NCBI GenBank assembly: GCA_900553895.1
Contig: USFB01000024.1
Span: 1 to 30,467 of the forward strand
Source: an uncultured bacterium
Lineage (GTDB): Bacteria; Cyanobacteriota; Vampirovibrionia; Gastranaerophilales; Gastranaerophilaceae
Direction of reading: 5' to 3'
Length of the DNA stretch: 30,467 nt
Below, piece after piece: positions 13,527-21,654 of the stretch (the first letter of the stretch is position 1; every line of letters starts with the position of its first letter). A program made the position numbers and the translations under genes. Under the pieces are notes generated by a model. That model was not told where the DNA came from, ran no database searches, and was given only the letters and a program-made list of their open reading frames with translations.

Positions 13527-14912
13527 TTACGCCAAGTATTTCTGCAAGGTCGCTTTATCAAACACTTCCACGCTGTCTTTTGAGTGAATAAATATCAAGC
13601 AGGAAATCAATGACTTGAAAGACTGAAAATCGTCAAAAGCCAGTTTTTGTCTTAAATCAGTCATATTGTTAGCCATAAACTCAGTTAAAACAATTTTGTC
13701 GTTGTAGAAAAGTTCTGACAAAAATTCAAACGCGTCACGGGTTTTAACGCCTTCCAAATAAATAATATCAGGAGATTGAAACTCAACATATCTAAGTGCT
13801 TTATCCATATTAAACCCGATATTTTCGTTGAGTTCGCACTGGTTAACGCCTTTGAGTTCGTATTTTGCGATTGACTCAATTGTCATAATATTTTTTTCCG
13901 ATTTAGCGGCTTCCAGTAAAAGCGAATAAATCACGTGAGTTTTACCGCTTAAAGGTGAACCGCAAACAAGAATTATTCCAGGATTATCAAGCGCATGTGC
14001 AATAATACTTCTTTGTTTTTCGTCAGTTATAATTCTATCCAAATGACGAGGCGGTTTGTAAATCTTCAAAGAAATTCTTTCGCCCATAATTGTTGGGAAT
14101 GATGAAACTGACGCAATAAGCATTGTGTTTTCAACTTTAAAACAAAGTTTCCCGAGCTGCGGAATTTCGCAAACAGTAGCATCCAAATTTGAAAGCGTTT
14201 TTAATTTTGAAACAAAAGCTGAGTTTAGAATTGCAGGAATTGTACCTTTATCAAATATTTCACCATCTTTCTTGAATACAACTTTTAAACCTTCTTCAAC
14301 CTGTTCAAAGTTAAGCTCGTGAATATCTTCAATAATAGCTTGTTTTAAAATCGCTCTAATAACGTGCTGAATATGTTCTTCGCCCGCTTCTTCTTTATGA
14401 AGTTCTTCTGTCCAATCAAATTCCTTTTCATCATCAGGAGTCAAAGTAATGCTGTCAACCGTATCAGCAACTTTGTAGTATTCATCAATCTTTTTGATTA
14501 TGCTTGCTTCTGAAGCTATAACAGGTTCAATCGAACACTCTGCGGTTTCAATAACCTTGTCTATCGCAAACAAATCCAACGGGTCTGACATTGCAACCGT
14601 CAAAACATCTTCTATCTTAAACAAAGGAATAATGCGGTATCTTCTTGCATCTGCAAAAGAAACATACTTAAAACATTTTGTATCTGGTTCGTAATCTTCC
14701 AAATTAACATAAGGAATGTGCAACTTGCTTTCCAAAAATTTCAACAAAGTATCTTCCGCCAAAATTCCTGAATTTATAAGTGCTTGACCGATATTTATAC
14801 TTTGTACGTTAGCAAGTTCTTCTGCTTTTTCTAAAGTTTCGTATGAAACCACGCCATCTCGAACAAGCTCGTACTTAAGTTTTTCTAATGTTTTGTTGTT
14901 TACTGTTTCCAT
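13527..14912 (-). CDS. Degenerate GspE/PilB-like type II/IV secretion ATPase
   Basis: This 461-residue protein has the domain order of PilB/GspE. The N-terminal MshEN/T2SE-N domain spans about 10-145 (GQALINSGILAEDTLLKFL, PYVNLEDYEPD), followed by the N2 and ATPase domains. The ATPase core is worn: Walker A reads GSPLSGKT (318-325, K324 kept), and the Asp box TxEDPxE reads TIESIAKYE. The LRxxLRxDPD arginine stretch reads LRYVEFQSPD, Walker B GEIRD reads LEGVKTRD, the TGHLVxSTLHTN His box reads NDKIVLTEFMANN, and the zinc-binding four-Cys region is absent. It is about 100 residues shorter than typical PilB. I infer a regulatory or non-motor paralogue; it sits downstream of a kinase/regulator pair. 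Confidence 0.85.
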   Translation of the reverse strand: METVNNKTLEKLKYELVRDGVVSYETLEKAEELANVQSINIGQALINSGILAEDTLLKFLESKLHIPYVNLEDYEPDTKCFKYVSFADARRYRIIPLFKIEDVLTVAMSDPLDLFAIDKVIETAECSIEPVIASEASIIKKIDEYYKVADTVDSITLTPDDEKEFDWTEELHKEEAGEEHIQHVIRAILKQAIIEDIHELNFEQVEEGLKVVFKKDGEIFDKGTIPAILNSAFVSKLKTLSNLDATVCEIPQLGKLCFKVENTMLIASVSSFPTIMGERISLKIYKPPRHLDRIITDEKQRSIIAHALDNPGIILVCGSPLSGKTHVIYSLLLEAAKSEKNIMTIESIAKYELKGVNQCELNENIGFNMDKALRYVEFQSPDIIYLEGVKTRDAFEFLSELFYNDKIVLTEFMANNMTDLRQKLAFDDFQSFKSLISCLIFIHSKDSVEVFDKATLQKYLA

Positions 14913-14935
14913 TGTCGTACCTTAATGATGAAGAG

Positions 14936-15052
14936 GAGAAGTTTAGGAGTTTAGTAGTTTATAAGAAATTTTAGTGTATTACTATAATTAAACTGATTTA
15001 TTACTGTAAATATTTATAACTTCTTCTAAACTCCTAAACTTATAAACTTCTC
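14936..15052. repeat. Inverted arrays of 8-bp tandem units (locus A)
   Basis: At 14940-14963 three 8-bp units run in tandem (AGTTTAGG, AGTTTAGT, AGTTTATA). At 15025-15048 three more run in the opposite orientation (AGTTTATA, AGTTTAGG, AGTTTAGA when read on the minus strand). Together with GAGA at each outer end they make an imperfect 30-bp inverted repeat around a 57-bp AT-rich core. The block fills the gap between the response regulator stop (15055) and the ATPase gene start (14912). The layout matches locus B at 27091-27224, although the unit sequence differs. Confidence 0.85.
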
Positions 15053-15054
15053 AA

Positions 15055-15417
15055 CTACTTCAAATACTCTTCCACCTTTTTCACAATCGCATCCAATTCA
15101 AATGGTTTGGTGATGTATTCGTTAACCCCTGTTTCTTCACCAATCATTTTGTCTTCCAACTGTGAACGTGCTGTTACCATAATTATCGGAATATCTTTAT
15201 ATTTGCTGTCATACTTAAGGAGTCGGCTGATTTTATAACCGTTGATTTTTGGCATCATAACGTCAAGGATAATTAAATCTGGCATTATCTCCTTAGCAAG
15301 TTTCAAGCCGTCCTCTCCGTTATAAGCCGTATAACACACAAAGCCCGAAACTTCTAAAACGAACTTTAGACTTTCTACGATGTCTTGCTCGTCATCTACT
15401 ATAAGAATCTTTTTCAT
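15055..15417 (-). CDS. Single-domain (CheY-like) response regulator
   Basis: This 120-residue receiver domain has D8 and D9 (ILIVDDE), phosphoacceptor D52 (IILDVMMP), T82 (MVTAR) and K104 (YITKPF), so it should be fully phosphorylatable. It has no output domain. I start it at the ATG at 15417, because GAAGGAGATACAC immediately precedes it; a reading to 15432 would need TTG. It overlaps the 3' end of the histidine kinase gene by 26 nt, so the kinase is its likely phosphodonor. The output may act on the downstream ATPase-like protein by direct contact. Confidence 0.92.
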   Translation of the reverse strand: MKKILIVDDEQDIVESLKFVLEVSGFVCYTAYNGEDGLKLAKEIMPDLIILDVMMPKINGYKISRLLKYDSKYKDIPIIMVTARSQLEDKMIGEETGVNEYITKPFELDAIVKKVEEYLK

Positions 15418-17404
15418 GTGTATCTCCTTCAATCTCGTATGAATACATTATATCACATTCTCCGTATAAGTTCCTATTCTGCTCAATTACAGAGTCAATT
15501 TTCTTTTTCAAAAACTCTGCCGAAGGCTTATCACCATCCATCAAAATCAGTGACAAAGTTGTCATAGCACCTTCTTTTTCTATTAGAGAATTTGTCATAT
15601 ATGTTTTGTTTAATAAATTATTTTCTTTAAGCAAGTTTTCAATAACTTCATTTGTCGACTTAATTTTAATAACCGCAATTGTTGAACCGTTTGAACGTGC
15701 TTTTTGAGAAAGTTGTTTTCTTATCATTGTAAAATTGCTCTTGTCGTTCGCAACAGGAATTACAAAATAGAATTTTGAACCTTTGTTAATTTCACTATCG
15801 CACCAAATCGCACCGTTATGAGATTCCATCAACTGTCTGGCAATCGGCAAACCTAAACCTGAACCGCCGACTTTTCTTGAAAGTGAATTTTCAATTTGCG
15901 CAAACTTGTCAAATACGTGGTTCAAATCTTTGCGCTCAATGCCGATACCGTGATCTTCTACACAAACTTGCAAATAATTTCCTTGAAGTTTTTTGATATC
16001 ATCTTCAAAACAGTTGTCATATTGAAGTTCACGAGCGTTCACAACTTTTGAAGTTATTTCAATTTCACCCGCATCAGGCGTAAATTTAATTGCATTAGAA
16101 ACAAGGTTTGTTAACACCTGTTCTAATCTGTTTGAATCCGCGTAAACTTCTACATCTTCGCCCGATGGAATATATTTTATAGTTAAATTCTTTTCTTTAG
16201 CAACTTCTGACAAATTTGTTTTAACGTATTCAATTACAGGCTCAACATGGATAAGTTCAAATTTGAAATCCATTTTCCCTGCTTCGATTTTTGAAATGTC
16301 AAGAAGGTCGTTGATAATTCCTGAAAGTCTTATTGCATTACGTTTTCCCATAGAAACAAATTTTTCTATATTTTCGGTCATATCTCCGGCTTTACCGCTA
16401 AGAATAATGTCCATAGCGTTTTTGATAGCGGTCAATGGAGTTCTTAATTCGTGCGATACAATTGAAATAAATTCTGATTTCAGACGCTCAAGTTTTTGTA
16501 ATTTTCTGTTTGTTGCTTTTAATTCTTGCGTAAAAGATGCGCTCTGCAAAGGAATTGTAACTTGTTGAACAAGAGTTTGAAAACAAGTTGCGTCTTCTGT
16601 TGAAAAAGGTTTTTCCCTATAAATTTCCGTAAATCCGAAAAACTCGTCGTTCAGCGTAATCGGCGCAAACATATTATCATACCGAAGAATTGAAAAATCG
16701 TATTCCTGAATATTATGCTTAATATTTTTCTCTATTTTCAAATTTCCGATTTTAATATCAACAGGCGGATCTGCAAGCAGGGATTTATAGCTCAAAATCG
16801 CACGAAGCTTTAGAGCCTCTAAGAGCCTGTCAGAAACTTTGTAAATCGAATTGATTATTAAAACAGGCTCACGTTCCGAGCGAAACATCAAGGTGCAAGC
16901 AAGTTCAAAATTCAATGATTTTTCGATACCTTCAATCATGATTTTGATTAATTTGTCTTTGTCTAAAGAACCGGCGAGTTGCGAACTTGTGTTATACAAA
17001 ACGTTTAACTGATAAAGACTTCTGGCTAATTCTTGGTTAGATTTTGTCATCTTTAATAAAGAAAGTCGTGTCTTTAAACCTGATTCAACAGTCGCAGAAA
17101 GAAGCTTTTTATCAATCGGCGATTGAATAAATAAGTTTGCATTGTGTAAGACATCCTTGTTAAGCTCTTTTTCACCGAGCATAAGTAATACCACAACAGG
17201 ACATTGCTTGATTTTTCGACACAAGTGTTTCAAATCCAAAGTTTCAATATCGCCATCAACAATAACGATATCAGGTTCTTCAACTTTTAGAATGTCAAAA
17301 ATCAAGAGTTCATCCGACGTAACAGCAATTTCATCCATCGGAAAAACTTCTCTTAAAATCTGTTCTTTTTCACTATCCTCGCTAATCAACAAAAACTTTG
17401 TCAT
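15392..17404 (-). CDS. Sensor histidine kinase with pseudo-receiver, GAF and C-terminal extension
   Basis: This is a 670-residue, apparently soluble kinase. Residues 1-115 look like a receiver: acidic pair E9-D10 and D50, but SP at 95-96 replaces the invariant KP, so it is probably a pseudo-receiver. Residues about 130-290 resemble a GAF sensor. HisKA has the phosphorylated H318 in SHELRTPL. HATPase_c has N433/N437 in LTNLVSNAIKF, DHGIGIE (484-490) and GGSGLGL (513-519). About 115 further residues after IPVAND form an extra domain I do not recognise. The gene has no Shine-Dalgarno but an extended -10 ending 6 nt before the ATG. It is co-transcribed with the response regulator. Confidence 0.92.
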   Translation of the reverse strand: MTKFLLISEDSEKEQILREVFPMDEIAVTSDELLIFDILKVEEPDIVIVDGDIETLDLKHLCRKIKQCPVVVLLMLGEKELNKDVLHNANLFIQSPIDKKLLSATVESGLKTRLSLLKMTKSNQELARSLYQLNVLYNTSSQLAGSLDKDKLIKIMIEGIEKSLNFELACTLMFRSEREPVLIINSIYKVSDRLLEALKLRAILSYKSLLADPPVDIKIGNLKIEKNIKHNIQEYDFSILRYDNMFAPITLNDEFFGFTEIYREKPFSTEDATCFQTLVQQVTIPLQSASFTQELKATNRKLQKLERLKSEFISIVSHELRTPLTAIKNAMDIILSGKAGDMTENIEKFVSMGKRNAIRLSGIINDLLDISKIEAGKMDFKFELIHVEPVIEYVKTNLSEVAKEKNLTIKYIPSGEDVEVYADSNRLEQVLTNLVSNAIKFTPDAGEIEITSKVVNARELQYDNCFEDDIKKLQGNYLQVCVEDHGIGIERKDLNHVFDKFAQIENSLSRKVGGSGLGLPIARQLMESHNGAIWCDSEINKGSKFYFVIPVANDKSNFTMIRKQLSQKARSNGSTIAVIKIKSTNEVIENLLKENNLLNKTYMTNSLIEKEGAMTTLSLILMDGDKPSAEFLKKKIDSVIEQNRNLYGECDIMYSYEIEGDTHEKDSYSR

Positions 17405-17410
17405 AACAAG

Positions 17411-17419
17411 ATGATAACA
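17411..17419 (-). promoter_or_regulatory. Extended -10 promoter, predicted leaderless
   Basis: On the minus strand TG-T-TATCAT is followed by CTTGTT and then the kinase ATG at 17404. The 6-nt gap equals that at the 186 and 21211 genes, and no Shine-Dalgarno is present. Confidence 0.5.
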
Positions 17420-17472
17420 TAAAAATGCAATTCATATAATAATTTATATACTTGTGAAAATATATAAACGGC

Positions 17473-17503
17473 AAAGGCGACTTGATTAGAGCAAGTCGCT
17501 TTT
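17473..17503 (-). terminator. Hairpin after glgC
   Basis: AAAGGCGACTTG (17473-17484) pairs with 17492-17503 (one G-U position) around a 7-nt loop, 16 bp after the glgC stop. The U-tract is short on the minus strand and better on the plus strand (CTTTTACTTTT). Confidence 0.65.
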
Positions 17504-17518
17504 ACTTTTATATCAGTT

Positions 17519-18754
17519 CTATAATCTTGCGTTTTTAGGAACGACTGTTACGCCATCTTCTGAAACATAGAATCCGCGTGCAATATCAGCATCTCTATCT
17601 ACGCCGATTTTTGTATAAGGTGGAACATCAACATTTTTATCAATAATTGCTTTTCTGATTTCGGAATAACGTCCAATATTAACGTTTTCCATTAAAATAC
17701 TGTCAGAAATTTGAGAGTAACTGTTGATTTTAACTTTTGGCGAAAGTACACATCTTGAAAGCATACCGCCTGAAACAATACAGCCTTCCGAAACCATTGA
17801 ATTTGTTGCCATGCCGACTCTATCGCCTTGTTGCCAGATGAATTTCGCAGGCGGATAATTGTAATTAAATGTTCTAATCGGCCATTCTTTAGAATATAAG
17901 TTCAATTCAGGTTCATAATCCAATAAATCCATATTTGCCTGCCAATAAGCATCAATACATCCTACATCTCTCCAATAGCCTTTTTCTTTTTCGGTAATTC
18001 CAGGAAAATGATTTTCGTTAAAGTTGTAAATAAAAATATTTTTACCTTGTCCTAAAAGCATTGGAATAACATTCTTGCCAAAATCATGATTTGAATTTTC
18101 AAGTTTTGAATCTTCTTCTAATGCGTCAACAAGAATTTGTTTATTAAAAATATAATTCCCCATAGATGCCAAACACATTTTAGGATTATTAGGCATAGCT
18201 TTTGGAGGAGTTTGAGGCTTTTCTACAAAACCTGTTAATCGCCAATTTTCGTCAACTTCAATAATACCGAATTCGTGTGCTTCTTCGAGCGGAATTGGAA
18301 TGGCGGAAATTGTTAAATCCGCATTTCTTTCTTTATGGAAATCAAGCATTTGACCGACATCCATTTTATAAATATGGTCACCACCGAAAACACATACGTA
18401 ATCAGGCTCTTCGTCATGAATATGAAAAATGTTTTGATAAACAGCATCGGCTGTGCCTTGATACCAAGCTCCACCTGTTCTCATTTGTGCAGGTACTAAA
18501 TCAACATATTGATTTAAAAACGGTGACAAAACCCAACCTTTAGAGATATGTTTATTCAAAGAATCGGATTTGTATTGCGTTAAAACTTTTATTTTGAAGA
18601 AGCCTGAGTTAATAAAATTGTTCAAAACAAAGTCGATAATTCTGTATCTTCCGCCAAACGGAACGGCCGGTTTTGCTCTATCTTGAGTTAGCGGAAATAA
18701 TCTTTTGCCTTCACCGCCCGCCAAAATCATCACCAATGCGTCATCTATTGACAT
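17519..18754 (-). CDS. glgC: Glucose-1-phosphate adenylyltransferase
   Basis: This 411-residue enzyme makes ADP-glucose from glucose-1-phosphate and ATP, the committed step of bacterial glycogen synthesis. The nucleotidyltransferase signature LAGGEGKRLFPLT (11-23) is followed by AKPAVPFGGRYRIIDFVLNN (28-47), whose basic and aromatic residues are linked to activator and substrate binding. FGGDHIYKMD is the sugar-phosphate catalytic block. The C-terminal about 130 residues form the left-handed beta-helix that mediates tetramer contacts and allostery (GCIVSGGMLSRCVLSPKVKI). The length is as expected. AGGAGG lies just before the ATG and TATAAT (18771-18776, minus) upstream. No glgA or glgB is in the window. 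Confidence 0.95.
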   Translation of the reverse strand: MSIDDALVMILAGGEGKRLFPLTQDRAKPAVPFGGRYRIIDFVLNNFINSGFFKIKVLTQYKSDSLNKHISKGWVLSPFLNQYVDLVPAQMRTGGAWYQGTADAVYQNIFHIHDEEPDYVCVFGGDHIYKMDVGQMLDFHKERNADLTISAIPIPLEEAHEFGIIEVDENWRLTGFVEKPQTPPKAMPNNPKMCLASMGNYIFNKQILVDALEEDSKLENSNHDFGKNVIPMLLGQGKNIFIYNFNENHFPGITEKEKGYWRDVGCIDAYWQANMDLLDYEPELNLYSKEWPIRTFNYNYPPAKFIWQQGDRVGMATNSMVSEGCIVSGGMLSRCVLSPKVKINSYSQISDSILMENVNIGRYSEIRKAIIDKNVDVPPYTKIGVDRDADIARGFYVSEDGVTVVPKNARL

Positions 18755-18873
18755 ATAAACCCTCCTAAATATTATAGTAATATTTTAGCAAATTTTAATT
18801 AAAATTGCACCCATTTTTTATAAATCAAAATTTTTATATTTAGTATGCAGGTTTAAAACACATATCAGTAATG

Positions 18874-19884
18874 TTATTCAACATAATTTTGAATGTTACC
18901 GATTGCAAATTGTCTGATATTATCCATTGTTGTATCTAAAATTCGTTGAATTGCTTCTTGTGTATTGTATGCGATATGTGGAGTCAAAATGACATTATCC
19001 AGTTGAAATAATCTGGAATTTATAATTGTTTGTTTTAATGATAGTTTGTCAAGCCTGTTAATACCAAGCATATAATCAACGTCTGTAATAATTTGTTCGT
19101 TTTCTAATACATCTAATCCTGCTCCGAGAATAGTTTTATTTACCAAAGCATTAAAAAGTGCGGAGGTATCTATCAATTCTCCTCTTCCGGTATTGATTAT
19201 AATTGCCGTGTTTTTCATTTTATCAAAACTTTTTTCATCAAACATGTGATAGTTTTCTTTATTCAATGGAGCGTGTATCGAAATAAAATCAGATTTTTTT
19301 AAAAGTGTGTCAAAATCTGTATATATAACGCCATAATCTTTTTTTAAATTTTCATTTTCTAACTTATCAAAGCCTAAAATTTTCATTCCTAATCCGTGTG
19401 ATATTCGAGCAAAAGTCGAACCGATTGCGCCTAAACCAACAATTCCCATCGTTTTACCGAACAATTCCATGCCTTTAAGACAAGATGGAAAAACTTTAGC
19501 GTCTTTATATTCTAAATATGACACGGTAGTTTTTCTTAAAACGTCCATGAGAAGTGCTAACGCAAATTCTGCAACAGACTGGTTTCCGTAATTTGGAGAA
19601 TTTTCGACTATTATATGATGTTCTCTGCAATATTCAATGTCGATATGGTTATAACCTACTGAACGCAAAGCAATAAGTTTTAAGTTCTTGAACTTTTTTA
19701 GAATGTTTCTATTGACTCGCGAAGTTGTAAAAACAGAAATAACATCAGCATCTTCATATTCCTGTTTTATTGGAGATAAATCATTCAATGCATCTGGCGT
19801 AAGAATATAGTTATACTTATTTACGTTATGTTTTTTTAAATATTCTTTTTCGTAATCTTCAACATCAAAATATACAATTTTCAT
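18874..19884 (-). CDS. D-2-hydroxyacid dehydrogenase, probably D-lactate dehydrogenase
   Basis: This is a 336-residue NAD-dependent enzyme of the D-isomer-specific family. The nucleotide-binding GIVGLGAIGS spans 147-156. The catalytic trio is visible as R234 (INTGRGELID), a Glu in GLDVLENE (about 261-263) and H303 (LTPHIAY). RSVGYNHID (74-82) and the ENEQ... insert before the His are typical of D-lactate dehydrogenases rather than phosphoglycerate dehydrogenases. It would reduce pyruvate to D-lactate and regenerate NAD+ in fermentation. Substrate cannot be fixed by sequence alone; 2-hydroxyisocaproate-type activity is possible. AAAAGGA precedes the ATG. Confidence 0.88.
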   Translation of the reverse strand: MKIVYFDVEDYEKEYLKKHNVNKYNYILTPDALNDLSPIKQEYEDADVISVFTTSRVNRNILKKFKNLKLIALRSVGYNHIDIEYCREHHIIVENSPNYGNQSVAEFALALLMDVLRKTTVSYLEYKDAKVFPSCLKGMELFGKTMGIVGLGAIGSTFARISHGLGMKILGFDKLENENLKKDYGVIYTDFDTLLKKSDFISIHAPLNKENYHMFDEKSFDKMKNTAIIINTGRGELIDTSALFNALVNKTILGAGLDVLENEQIITDVDYMLGINRLDKLSLKQTIINSRLFQLDNVILTPHIAYNTQEAIQRILDTTMDNIRQFAIGNIQNYVE

Positions 19885-19960
19885 AAATTAATCCTTTTAA
19901 TTTATGATATTACAATTTGAAGCTGTTGAAATTCGTCAGTCGGGTACTTAGGTGTATAAT

Positions 19961-21211
19961 TTAATGTTTTATCATTTTTTCTTCTATAATTACGTTTTGT
20001 AGGGTGTTAAAATCGCCGTTTTCAAGCAGTACAGTTAAATAATTTCTCGTGACACCTTTAAATTTGCCGTTTTTATCAAGTCGTTTTTCAATTAAAACTT
20101 CAGCTTCGTGCCCGATGTTTGAATTTACAAATTCTTGATATTTTTCTGCTGAAATCTTTTTAATAACGGTTGCACGCTCATCTTTGATTTTATCAGGCAA
20201 ATGTCCTTCCATTTTTTCTGCTATCGTACCTTTTCTGATTGAATAAGGGAAGGTGTGAATTTGAGAAAGCTTAGATTTTTTCAGGTTATCTACAGTTGTT
20301 AAAAAATCTTCTTCTGTTTCACCGACAAAACCTGCAATAATATCACTGCCCAGAAATGGTCTTTCAAAACGCGAAATAATATCCTCAATTTGGTCAAGGT
20401 AAAATTCTACGCTGTAATGTCTGTTCATTCGCTTTAATGTTCTATTACAAGCTGATTGCAAAGAAAGGTGAAAATGCGGGCAGAATTTCTCGCTTGCTTG
20501 AAGAAAGTTCAAAAGTTCAGGTGTAATTTCATGCGGATTTAAAGAGCCCAAACGATATCTTGGAATAGAAGTTTTTTCCTCAATTTCTTTAAGTAAATCC
20601 AAAATTTCTTTGTCAAACTCTTTACCCCAAAGCCCAATATGAATACCTGTTAAAACAACTTCTTTATACCCATGTTCAACATACTTATTTATTTCGTTAA
20701 TAATAAAATTAGAATCTGCACTTCTTGATTTTCCGCGTCCGTAAGGAATTACGCAATAAGAACATCTGTTATCGCAACCGTCTTGAATCTTCAAACTTAT
20801 ACGAGTTTTTGTAGTGTCTTCAAGAGTTACTTCGCAAAACTCTTCTTCGTTCATCAAATCTTTTACGGCAAATTCTTTATTTTCTTTTAATAATTCTGCA
20901 ATTTTAAACTTATCTTCGTTGCCGTAAACATAATCAATGTAAGGTTCTGCCAATAACTTTTCTTTTTCAATTTGCGCAACACATCCTGTCAGAATGGTTT
21001 TTAGACCTAAACTGTGTGCGTGTCTTAAAAGATATAAAGCTTCATTGTCGCTTTTATGTGTAACAGAACAAGAATTCAGAATATAATAATCTGAATTCTC
21101 CTGTTTGTTTACTTGCGTATAACCTGCATCAACCAATTTTTGAGCAACAATTTGTCCTTCAAATTGGTTTGATTTACATCCCATTGATTTTAAATAGAAT
21201 TTTTTCATCAT
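19961..21211 (-). CDS. mtaB: tRNA threonylcarbamoyladenosine methylthiotransferase
   Basis: This 416-residue radical SAM methylthiotransferase adds the 2-methylthio group to t6A37 of ANN-decoding tRNAs. The N-terminal cluster cysteines are C12 (MGCKSN), C48 (NSCSV) and C77 (TGCVAQ). The radical SAM cluster is C146-x3-C150-x2-C153 in DGCDNRCSYCVIPYGRG. A C-terminal TRAM-like tail follows. CKSNQFEG and the SYCVIPYGRGKSRS context fit MtaB better than MiaB or RimO. Two ATGs are in tandem (21211 and 21208). There is no Shine-Dalgarno, but TG-C-TACAAT ends 6 nt before the first ATG, so a leaderless message is likely. Confidence 0.93.
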   Translation of the reverse strand: MMKKFYLKSMGCKSNQFEGQIVAQKLVDAGYTQVNKQENSDYYILNSCSVTHKSDNEALYLLRHAHSLGLKTILTGCVAQIEKEKLLAEPYIDYVYGNEDKFKIAELLKENKEFAVKDLMNEEEFCEVTLEDTTKTRISLKIQDGCDNRCSYCVIPYGRGKSRSADSNFIINEINKYVEHGYKEVVLTGIHIGLWGKEFDKEILDLLKEIEEKTSIPRYRLGSLNPHEITPELLNFLQASEKFCPHFHLSLQSACNRTLKRMNRHYSVEFYLDQIEDIISRFERPFLGSDIIAGFVGETEEDFLTTVDNLKKSKLSQIHTFPYSIRKGTIAEKMEGHLPDKIKDERATVIKKISAEKYQEFVNSNIGHEAEVLIEKRLDKNGKFKGVTRNYLTVLLENGDFNTLQNVIIEEKMIKH

Positions 21212-21217
21212 TGAAGT

Positions 21218-21226
21218 ATTGTAGCA
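21218..21226 (-). promoter_or_regulatory. Extended -10 promoter, predicted leaderless
   Basis: On the minus strand TG-C-TACAAT is followed by ACTTCA and then the ATG at 21211. This is the same TG-N-hexamer plus 6 nt plus ATG layout as at the 186 and 17404 genes. Confidence 0.5.
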
Positions 21227-21232
21227 TGAAGA

Positions 21233-21589
21233 TTACTTTTTATCAGAAATCTCTTGCGTTTCTTTTGGATTTTTAAAGTCCTTTTCATAATCGTCAATAA
21301 TTTTATCTAAATCCTTGCCTTTGTCGTATCCATAAATCGCAAACGCTGCTCCAATAATCGCAGATATAGCTGCAATATCAATTCGCGATACAGCTTGGTC
21401 TAAAACGCTGACCAAACCGGCTGTTCCAACAGTTCCTAGTCCGCCTAAAGAAATACCAAAAAATTTCGCACAACTTTTATTAGCTTGAAATATCGGCGTT
21501 TGTTGTTTTACGATACGTTTATTTTTTTGAGCATAACTACCTGAGTAATTAACTCCTATGCTATTTATTCTCATATTCCCAGTGTCCAT
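21233..21589 (-). CDS. Small membrane protein with N-terminal IFQAN motif
   Basis: This is a protein of at most 118 residues. The N-terminal leader contains RINSIG and ends in PIFQANKS (31-38). Two glycine/alanine-rich hydrophobic stretches follow (about 44-61 GISLGGLGTVGTAGLVSV and 71-87 IAAISAIIGAAFAIYGY), then a charged tail. It is thus probably a two-helix hairpin in the membrane. The start is unsure. At 21589 a TATAAT directly abuts the ATG, which would put it upstream of transcription; the in-frame ATG at 21574 (113 residues, MRINSIG) is the better choice. Function unknown. Confidence 0.65.
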   Translation of the reverse strand: MDTGNMRINSIGVNYSGSYAQKNKRIVKQQTPIFQANKSCAKFFGISLGGLGTVGTAGLVSVLDQAVSRIDIAAISAIIGAAFAIYGYDKGKDLDKIIDDYEKDFKNPKETQEISDKK

Positions 21590-21654
21590 ATTATAATTTC
21601 TTACAAAAATTTTCTACTACAAATATAGAATATAGTCAATAAATACAAGAAAAA

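Noticed and set aside
14936..15052. CRISPR-like or phage attachment interpretation of the 8-bp arrays
   Set aside because: Units are contiguous with no spacers, arms are inverted, and no cas, integrase or tRNA gene is near. The same applies to 27091-27224.
15418..15432. TTG start for the response regulator
   Set aside because: The Shine-Dalgarno GAAGGAG itself lies in this stretch and points to the ATG at 15417.
18755..18873. Possible small gene between glgC and the dehydrogenase gene
   Set aside because: Only the glgC promoter and Shine-Dalgarno and AT-rich sequence are visible; no open frame with start signals.
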